A stretch of DNA of 5,152 bases from Candidatus Thorarchaeota archaeon (GTDB lineage: Archaea; Asgardarchaeota; Thorarchaeia; Thorarchaeales; Thorarchaeaceae), in NCBI GenBank assembly GCA_029856425.1, contig JAHQWZ010000164.1, positions 1 to 5,152 of the forward strand, given 5' to 3'. Both the position numbers and the translations under genes were made by a program. Positions 1 to 5,152 of this stretch are shown piece after piece. Under the pieces are notes generated by a model. That model saw only the letters and a program-made list of their open reading frames with translations, made no database searches and was not told the origin of the DNA. Every line of letters starts with the position of its first letter. Within the stretch, counting starts at the first letter, position 1.

Positions 1-1
1 A

Positions 2-325
2 GCCCTGACCCTCAAGTCACCTGGAGATGCCGCCGGTGGTGGAGTGTCCGTGAGGATAGCAGGTGAGATGCTACATGTTGAGGTCGAGCTTACGGATGAG
101 GATGCAGCCTCTCAACCTGTAGCTGGAGCCACCGTCACTATGAATTGGACTGACACTGGCAGTCCGATTGACGTGACGCTCAATGACTATGGGACGGGCG
201 TCTATGGCGTCGCTCTCAATACGACAGACCTTGCCACGGCTCAAAGCTGGCGAATCAATATCCAATCATCGCATCAATACTATAATGATGCCTCAACATC
301 TTTCGACCTTGACCTCTATCACGGG
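2..325 (+). repeat. Ig-like module 1 (residues 1-108, left edge may be clipped)
   Basis: The acid strand ends in TDED (Asp32, Asp34), followed by a V-A-G-A strand. The hallmark strand is G66-V-Y68-G-V-A-L-N-T, and the module ends in an HQYYND stretch resembling the YY-x-N ending of the later modules. Sequons are present at NWT and NTT. Its DYGTGVYG segment closely matches DYGSGLYG in module 16. Confidence 0.72.
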
Positions 326-3300
326 ACGAGCCTGAAGTATCAATGGCTGACGACGACGCCGGTTGGTCTCGAAACGACAGTCACTCTTGTCTACACTGAT
401 ACTTTCGATGGCACACCCATTACAGACGCCACGATCAGTTTTGCCAACGGTACTCAAATAGTCACTGACTGGGAGGGCGGCGGTTTCTACAACATCACAT
501 TGGGCACTGCCAGCCTTTCAATGGGTGACCATTGGTATATGCTGGAAGCTTCACATCCGACAGCATTCATGATCGATGCAGATGTCAATGTGACTCTGAC
601 GATTAGGCCTCACTTCACAGCTGTTTCTGCGTCTGGTGACTTCATACAACCATGGGGCGCCACAGTTGATGTTACCATACTACTGATTGACATGGATACA
701 GGCCAACCGGTTGATATTGGATTCCTCCAGTCCTTCACATTCAGTTGGGATGCAACCGGGGATACAGAGAACAGTCCTGCTGACTACCTCTATCTCCTTG
801 ATACAAGTGCATGGTCCGTTGGTTTGAAATCAGTCACACTATCAGTCTTGCTCACGAGTTCAGATTTCTATTTACCAGATGATTATTCATTTGATGTGAC
901 AATAAGGGCTCACCGAACCGCAGTCACTGTTACAGGAGTCCTAGTGGAGCCATATGGCAACGATACAGAACTCACCGTTGTCATGACAGACCTTGACACA
1001 GGAGATGTCTTCGATATCGCAGAGATTGGAAATATTGCATCATTTGGGTTCACGTCCTCATATGGCCCGGAAACCATCAATTCTCCATCAAGTTATGATA
1101 TTCTTTTAACCACAAACACATGGTCAGTGGGAACTACATCAGTCAACCTTGCCATTACGATTAGTGGGACTGACTACTTTGCACCCTCCAATTATGTATT
1201 CCAAGTACAGATTAGAACTCTCCAGACCTATCTTTATAATGAACCAAGTGACCTTCGCTTCCCGAACGGTGACGATTTCGCAATCTACTTGCATATGGAA
1301 GTAAGCGAACCGAATAGCCAATACTATGGTGATTTCATCAATGGTCTTGAAGCGCACTTTACAGTCACTAATGCAACATTTACCTATCCGAAAACCATCA
1401 ATCCCATGGGGAATGGACGCTATTATCTTGTGATCGACACATCATACTTCCCCGAAGGAAGCTACACAATCACCGTCACTGTCGACAATCCAGCAGATGC
1501 CTACTCAATTGCTACGCTTGTGATCACTTTCATCTACCAGCCAGCGGAGAGCCAGCTCTCCTCGCCAAACTATCCATCGGTCATAACAGCCTATCAGACT
1601 GACGTCACAGTCACATTGGAATACCGCGACATTGATCGAGACGTCGGGATAACTGGCGCATCGATCTCATCAAATATCTCCATATTCGTCAATCCTCTCG
1701 GGTCTGGACAATACGAAGTCACGCTTCTCGTATCTGCGCTCGGAAAGGGAACGCATGGCTTCTCCATCACTGCGGATGCAGCTGGATACGTGCAAAAGAC
1801 TCTGGAGTTCACATTGACTATTCGCATCGCCTATACATATGCAATCCCAACAGTGGGAGCTCTCAATATCCCCGTAGGAAATGATCCTGTGTTTTATGTA
1901 GAATATTGGGACACCGATCATGATGTACCGATAGATGGAGCAACTTGGGCCATCACCAATTGGCCACACTTGCCCACGGTCACCTATGAAGCGGCACAGC
2001 AGCGATATCGAATCGACTTCATTACATTTGATACAGACACCATTGAACAGAACCGTGTAGTGACATTCAACTTCAGCAAGGGTGAGAACTACCAGTTTGG
2101 CATATTCACAATCTCAGTTACCATAAGGACGCATAACACCGACTTTAGACTGGTGAGTTCGGTTGAGCCCACGAGCTCATCTGGAATCTTCAATATTTCA
2201 GTCTATTACGGCGACCTAGATAATGGAGTTGGAATCACTAACTCTACAAATCTGATTATAGTATCAGTAGTGAATAAAACTCCATCCGCGATCAGCTTTA
2301 CAATTGAACCTGACGTTGGACAGGGCAATGGGTTCTACATCATTCGCGTACCCGCAAGTCAGTTTGGATTAGGCACTCAGACCTTCAATATCACATTCAG
2401 TTGGACTGGCGCAGTGGCGAAATACTTCAACAAATGGGTAGTCGCCACTGCAAGCCTGGTGGGTGAGGATTCAGTCATGGTCCTTAGACTATCATCGGGA
2501 CCGACTGCGTACTTGGGTGTCTTGAACTACACCTTCTTCTATGGAGAACTCTATAGTGGACTGGGCATAACCAACACCTCGAATCCATATGGAGATGGAA
2601 ATGTCCACATCTACGTGAGTTTCCAGGGCATGTCAGTGGACACGTCGCAGATCGACATAACTGAGATTCTCACTGAACCAGGCAACTATACAATCGGGTT
2701 TAGCACGACGATATTCGCTAAGACTGGCTTATTCTATATGAATGTCCACATCAACTGGAGCGCAGGCATCGCTCCGTACTACACAAACAGAGTTGATGTC
2801 ATCTCGGTCAGAGTATTGGCTAGGGATACGCTACTCTCAGTCACGCCACCAACGCCAACCAGTTACAAGGAGAACGCCACCTTCACCTTCACATTTGAGG
2901 ATGTGACCGGAGGAGCAAGCGACCTGATACTCTGGGATCCGAAGATGACAATTTCCATGAGTATACCATTCTCATGGACGCACAACGCTGGAACATTTAC
3001 AGTGGAGTTTAACACGACAGTCTTCGGAGCACTCGGACCTGACACCTTCACGCTCAGTGTTCGATGGGCCGGTGCGCCGTTCTATGCAAATAGGACCGGC
3101 CGTATCATTAGTATAACGATTAATCCACGCCAGACCGTTATGGATTATCAACCGCCTGCACCCACACAATGGGGTGATATAGTCACATTCAATGTGACTT
3201 GGAGCGATGTTACTACTGGTTCTCCAACCGGTATCGCAAGTGCGACTCTGACATTATATGATGGCGTCGCTCTGATTAGTTCCATATACTACAACGTTAC

Positions 3301-5152
3301 TCAATATCCCGATGGTGTCTATCAGGTTGATTTCGACACAACATTCTACTCAACGCCCGGAACCAATCCTCTGGGAGTATATCTCGCTCCTGATGCCGCA
3401 GAATGGTACTATGAAGATGATTACGCCATACAGAACTTCAACGTTCGCTATCGCGTTACAATACTATCAGCAGAACCTTTGACGCGGCAACCCTATAACT
3501 CAACACTCACGATCATCCTGTACTATCAAGACATCCTAACCTTGGATAGCATACCAGATCCTGGTGGACTGACAACTCTCGACATTCTTACTCCTGGTGT
3601 TTGGATTTACAGTTACAGCTGGAATGCTGCATTCCAGTACTACGAAGTGACTCTAGAAACCTACAACCACCCAGAGTTTGTAATTGGCAGCATCTATACT
3701 CTACAATTCCTAATGACCTATGATAACATTCAGCCCTTCTACCTTCCTGACAACGCATTCGTAAGCTTCCAATTCAGGGCAAGAATCGCAACCCTTGAGC
3801 CCTCTGAGTCTCCTCTTCCAACCGCATATCTTGACAAGGCTAATTTCACCTTGCTCTACTATGATGTTGATGGTGATCGAGGAATAGCTGGAGCAACTAT
3901 CTCGGTCTATCTCGGCGCTTCGCCACTAGTCGAAGGAACTGGAAACGACTACGTACTCACTGATTTGGGCGCTGGTTATTATAGCCTAAGTGTCAAGACT
4001 ACTTCGCTTGGATCTACGGGTATTCACGCATTGACTGTATATGCAGATTGGGCTGGTTCTCCATTCCATAGTAATAGGAGTTTAGGTGTGGACATCAATA
4101 CGATTCGAAGGCCTACTAATGTGGAGCTCCTCGCTCCGCCTGGACTGACCAGATATACCGACAACGTCACCTTTACCATTGCATTTACTGATTTAGGGAC
4201 ATTGCAATACGTGGCCATCAGCAAGAACAACTTGGTGATATATCGGGGAGTGGATCTCCTTGCTGAGGGTGACTTCGCCTTCTCACCAGGCGTTCTAGCT
4301 AATACCTACGATATATCAATTGATTCCGCAATTCTATCTAGCGGTCTCTTGGTAGATTCCAATATCCTGATAGCAGGACTCAAAATTGACCTGTCCGTAA
4401 CTGTCGACTGGCTAGATGTCTCTCCATACTATGCAGACGACACGACTGCACTTGAGCCAGTTATCCGAAACCGCCTCGCTCTGCTCTCTTGGGTCCCAAT
4501 CGAACCTACGCCTCTTGGAGACTTAATGGACCTCTCTTTCACAATCATCGACAGAGAAACCGAAACTGGCATTGCCGATTTCATCATCCTCTTCGACTCC
4601 CTTCAGGTTTCACCGCTTCTTGAAGGGACACACTATACTCTAGTTCGAGGCGTGGGAGTGGATGCAGGCAACTATACAATTCACATTGACACAGACGCGT
4701 TGCTCGGAGTTTCCAGTTATACCTTCTACCTGAGAGCTGTCTGGGATCCATCAATGAGTCCTTACTACGCAAATCAAACCCAACGTGTTATTACTGGCTC
4801 AACTCAGTTCATTGCCGCTTCACTAGCCAGCGGTGGAGCATCACCTTCAACTGTTCCATTTTATACGGATGTTTCTGTGAACATTACATTTACCGATGAG
4901 GATCACGGTATTCCAATTCCTAATGTTTTGCAGCAGAATGTGACTGTGCGATGGGGTACTGGTTTGGAGCCTGCTTCTTGGAGCTTCGTTGACTACGGGA
5001 GCGGCCTATATGGCATAATAGTTGATACCTCGGATGCCGGCATATCTGGAATCAAAGTCTTGGAGATCAGCATCGACTGGTATCCTTACACCCCGTCAGT
5101 TGCACCTCCTGTTTCATTCCAAGTTCGGAATAGGATTGGGTCTACCTCCGTT
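2..5152 (+). CDS. Giant repetitive Ig-like surface protein, internal fragment (both ends missing)
   Basis: One reading frame is open across the entire window: 1717 codons, no stop, no convincing internal start, so both termini are outside. The translation is about sixteen tandem beta-rich modules of 95-125 residues. Each has a strand ending at a conserved acid (TDED, IDMD, TDLD, YDVDGD), then G-x-Y-x-[IV]-x-[IVL]-[DN]-T, and in the second half W-x(2-5)-YY-x-N. Predicted fold (inference): Ig-like beta-sandwiches forming a long extracellular stalk or adhesin. I saw no cysteine, about 18 Lys and about 45 Arg, abundant Asp/Thr/Ser/Tyr and about 29 N-x-S/T sequons, all consistent with an exported, N-glycosylated archaeal protein. 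No signal peptide, hydrophobic anchor, sorting motif or catalytic motif is visible in this part. The lineage is probably archaeal, possibly Asgard/Thorarchaeota; other archaea with giant surface proteins remain possible. The coding call is very secure. The surface role is well supported by composition. The ligand or function is unknown. Confidence 0.95.
326..610 (+). repeat. Ig-like module 2 (residues 109-203)
   Basis: This is the shortest copy at about 95 residues. It has the VTLVYTD strand, an ITDATI strand and the hallmark G161-F-Y163-N-I-T-L-G-T. It closes with a VTLTIRPH junction. There are three sequons (NGT, NIT, NVT), the NIT lying within the hallmark strand itself. Confidence 0.72.
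611..910 (+). repeat. Ig-like module 3 (residues 204-303)
   Basis: Begins H-F-T-A-V. Its acid strand ends IDMDTG (Asp230, Asp232), the hallmark is A-D-Y-L-Y-L-L-D-T, then A-W-S-V-G, and the module closes with VTIRAH. It aligns almost end to end with module 4, which suggests a tandem duplication. I saw no N-x-S/T sequon in this copy. Confidence 0.75.
911..1216 (+). repeat. Ig-like module 4 (residues 304-405)
   Basis: Begins H-R-T-A-V. The acid strand ends TDLDTG (Asp330, Asp332), the hallmark is S-S-Y-D-I-L-L-T-T, then T-W-S-V-G, and the module closes with QIRT. It is the closest visible relative of module 3, with matching blocks along the full length. One sequon (NDT) sits just before the acid strand. 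Confidence 0.75.
1217..1534 (+). repeat. Ig-like module 5 (residues 406-511), divergent
   Basis: The conserved acid region is altered: FAIYLHME followed by a longer polar loop containing YYGD. The hallmark G-R-Y-Y-L-V-I-D-T is intact, followed by F-P-E-G-S-Y-T-I-T-V. It ends in an ALVITF-type strand without the Arg junction seen in its neighbours. One sequon, NAT. Confidence 0.66.
1535..1825 (+). repeat. Ig-like module 6 (residues 512-608)
   Basis: The acid strand continues into RDIDRD (Asp543, Asp545, Asp547), then GITGASI. The hallmark is weakened to G-Q-Y-E-V-T-L-L-V, followed by L-G-K-G. The module closes with LTIRIA. The D-x-D-x-D loop is a candidate cation-binding site. One sequon, NIS. 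Confidence 0.72.
1826..2128 (+). repeat. Ig-like module 7 (residues 609-709)
   Basis: The acid strand continues into WDTDHD (Asp637, Asp639, Asp641), then IDGATW. The hallmark Gly is replaced: Q-R-Y-R-I-D-F-I-T. The following loop departs from L-x-x-G. The module closes with SVTIRTH. No sequon was seen, which makes it part of the sequon-poor front half. Confidence 0.68.
2129..2443 (+). repeat. Ig-like module 8 (residues 710-814)
   Basis: This is the first copy of the sequon-bearing class. Asn731 (NIS) lies seven residues before Asp738 in GDLDNG. GVGITN follows, then the hallmark G-F-Y-I-I-R-V-P-A, F-G-L-G, and the ending FSWTGAVAKYFNKW, an early form of W...YY-N. Other sequons are NST, NKT and NIT. 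Confidence 0.75.
2444..2815 (+). repeat. Ig-like module 9 (residues 815-938), longest copy
   Basis: About 124 residues, extended in the middle by a polar loop after GLGITNTSN. The strand sequon Asn842 (NYT) lies seven residues before Glu849, which replaces the usual Asp. The hallmark is G894-N-Y-T-I-G-F-S-T, with a second sequon inside it. The ending is INWSAGIAPYYTNR, a full W...YY-x-N signature. Confidence 0.75.
2816..3121 (+). repeat. Ig-like module 10 (residues 939-1040)
   Basis: A PPTPTSY loop leads into the strand with sequon Asn958 (NAT), nine residues before Asp967. The hallmark uses Phe (G-T-F-T-V-E-F-N-T), followed by F-G-A-L-G. The ending RWAGAPFYANRT carries a further sequon. Confidence 0.77.
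3122..3448 (+). repeat. Ig-like module 11 (residues 1041-1149)
   Basis: Contains a PPAPTQWG loop, a strand sequon at Asn1064 (NVT) five residues before Asp1069, GIASATL, and the hallmark G-V-Y-Q-V-D-F-D-T. The W...YY ending is altered to EWYYEDD. It closes with FNVRYR. Confidence 0.76.
3449..3778 (+). repeat. Ig-like module 12 (residues 1150-1259), atypical core
   Basis: The strand sequon Asn1166 (NST) is eleven residues before Asp1177. The hallmark strand is replaced by an aromatic-rich G-V-W-I-Y-S-Y-S-W followed by QYYEV. The ending is MTYDNIQPFYLPDN, with Tyr in place of the usual Trp. It closes with SFQFRA. Confidence 0.68.
3779..4105 (+). repeat. Ig-like module 13 (residues 1260-1368)
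   Basis: This is close to the consensus. The strand sequon Asn1281 (NFT) is seven residues before Asp1288, then YDVDGDRG (Asp1288, Asp1290, Asp1292), GIAGATI, SPLVEGT at 1307-1313, the hallmark G-Y-Y-S-L-S-V-K-T, L-G-S-T-G, and the ending DWAGSPFHSNRS with another sequon. Confidence 0.8.
4106..4468 (+). repeat. Ig-like module 14 (residues 1369-1489), extended
   Basis: About 121 residues. It opens R-R-P-T-N-V with an APPG loop. The strand sequon Asn1388 (NVT) is nine residues before Asp1397. An LLAEGD loop parallels SPLxEGT in its neighbours. The hallmark is N-T-Y-D-I-S-I-D-S, and the ending VDWLDVSPYYADD is followed by an extra linker before VIRNR. Confidence 0.75.
4469..4798 (+). repeat. 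Ig-like module 15 (residues 1490-1599)
   Basis: The acid strand is LSFTIIDRETETG and carries no sequon, the only such copy in the second half. It has TGIADF, SPLLEGT at 1537-1543, the hallmark G1556-N-Y-T-I-H-I-D-T with a sequon inside it, L-L-G, and the ending VWDPSMSPYYANQT with another sequon. Confidence 0.77.
4799..5128 (+). repeat. Ig-like module 16 (residues 1600-1709)
   Basis: The strand sequon Asn1627 (NIT) lies five residues before Asp1632 in TDEDHG. GIPIPNV follows, then a VTVRW strand, the hallmark G1668-L-Y1670-G-I-I-V-D-T, and an ending IDWYPYTPS that keeps the Trp but loses YY-x-N. It closes with SFQVR. The central part resembles module 1. Confidence 0.76.
5129..5152 (+). repeat. 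Start of Ig-like module 17, cut by the window edge
   Basis: The last eight codons (NRIGSTSV) match the opening of module 15 (NRLALLSW) in register. This suggests the array continues to the right of the window. Only the first strand is visible. Confidence 0.5.

Noticed and set aside
68..70. In-frame ATG (residue 23) with a purine-rich stretch just upstream as a possible gene start
   Set aside because: The frame is open upstream to the window edge and the preceding residues look like the first strand of module 1. The purine stretch is too close to the ATG, and no signal peptide follows.
71..1969. Short minus-strand reading frames at 71-265, 1139-1357, 1594-1827 and 1670-1969
   Set aside because: They lie opposite the long + frame, are 64-99 codons, show no recognisable motif or sensible upstream signals, and two overlap each other in different frames. 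They are shadows of the repeat gene.
2243..2282. Hydrophobic run (LIIVSVV) in module 8 as a membrane segment
   Set aside because: It is only about seven residues long and flanked by polar residues. It is a beta-strand, not a transmembrane helix.
3863..3883. YDVDGDRG read as a dockerin, EF-hand or thrombospondin type 3 calcium repeat
   Set aside because: Only the D-x-D-x-D core matches. The flanking helix or paired-loop spacing of those families is absent and the segment sits in a beta-rich module.
2863..4772. Short minus-strand reading frames at 2863-3051, 2972-3169, 4024-4230 and 4584-4772
   Set aside because: Same reasoning: antisense to conserved modules, short, with no family features. 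The + frame shows module conservation through each of them.
2..5152. DNA-level tandem repeats, CRISPR, insertion sequence ends, tRNA or structured RNA
   Set aside because: The module repeats are diverged at nucleotide level. I saw no regularly spaced identical repeats, no terminal inverted repeats and no tRNA-like stem set. The sequence is fully explained as coding.
2..5152. Assignment to a named family such as cadherin, invasin/BIg or PKD
   Set aside because: The diagnostic motifs of these families are not present. Only the general Ig-like beta-sandwich pattern is supported, so no family name or gene symbol is given.

Overview
The whole window lies inside one very large protein-coding gene read on the + strand. 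The frame starting at base 2 runs to base 5152 without a stop (1717 codons) and is open at both edges. Its true start, stop, signal peptide, membrane anchor, promoter and terminator are therefore all outside the window. No RNA gene, mobile element, CRISPR array or second protein gene could be supported, and there is no intergenic sequence.

The protein is a string of about sixteen diverged copies of one beta-strand-rich module of roughly 95-125 residues. The start of a seventeenth is cut by the right edge. Each module has the same order of elements: (1) a short linker ending in an Arg-rich 'T-I-R'-like stretch; (2) a Pro-containing loop followed by a strand ending at an almost invariant acid, giving a [FYL]-x-D-x-[DT]-x-G-like pattern; (3) a short 'I-x-[GD]-A-x-I' strand in many copies; (4) a strand with the hallmark G-x-[YF]-x-[IVL]-x-[IVFL]-[DN]-T; (5) a loop 'x-L-x-x-G'; (6) a strand that in the later copies ends in W-x(2-5)-[YF]-[YF]-x-N. 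This alternation fits an immunoglobulin-like beta-sandwich. I cannot name a database family from sequence alone.

The array has regional structure. Modules 2-7 (residues about 109-709) mostly use 'T-I-R-x-H-x-T' junctions, lack the W...YY-N ending and have few N-glycosylation sequons. Modules 8-16 (about 710-1709) carry the W...YY-N type ending and a sequon in the strand before the conserved acid in eight of nine copies. Modules 3 and 4 look like a tandem duplication. Modules 13-15 share an extra loop signature. Modules 1 and 16 resemble each other more than they resemble their neighbours.

In hand translation I found no cysteine in 1717 residues, only about 18 lysines, many Asp, Thr, Ser and Tyr, and about 29 N-x-S/T sequons. 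This fits a secreted or cell-surface archaeal glycoprotein: a stalk, adhesin or S-layer-associated filament. The mid-range GC and the repeat style recall giant surface proteins of Asgard archaea, Thorarchaeota in particular. That lineage call is an inference from memory of such proteins, not something the window proves. No enzymatic motif was seen.
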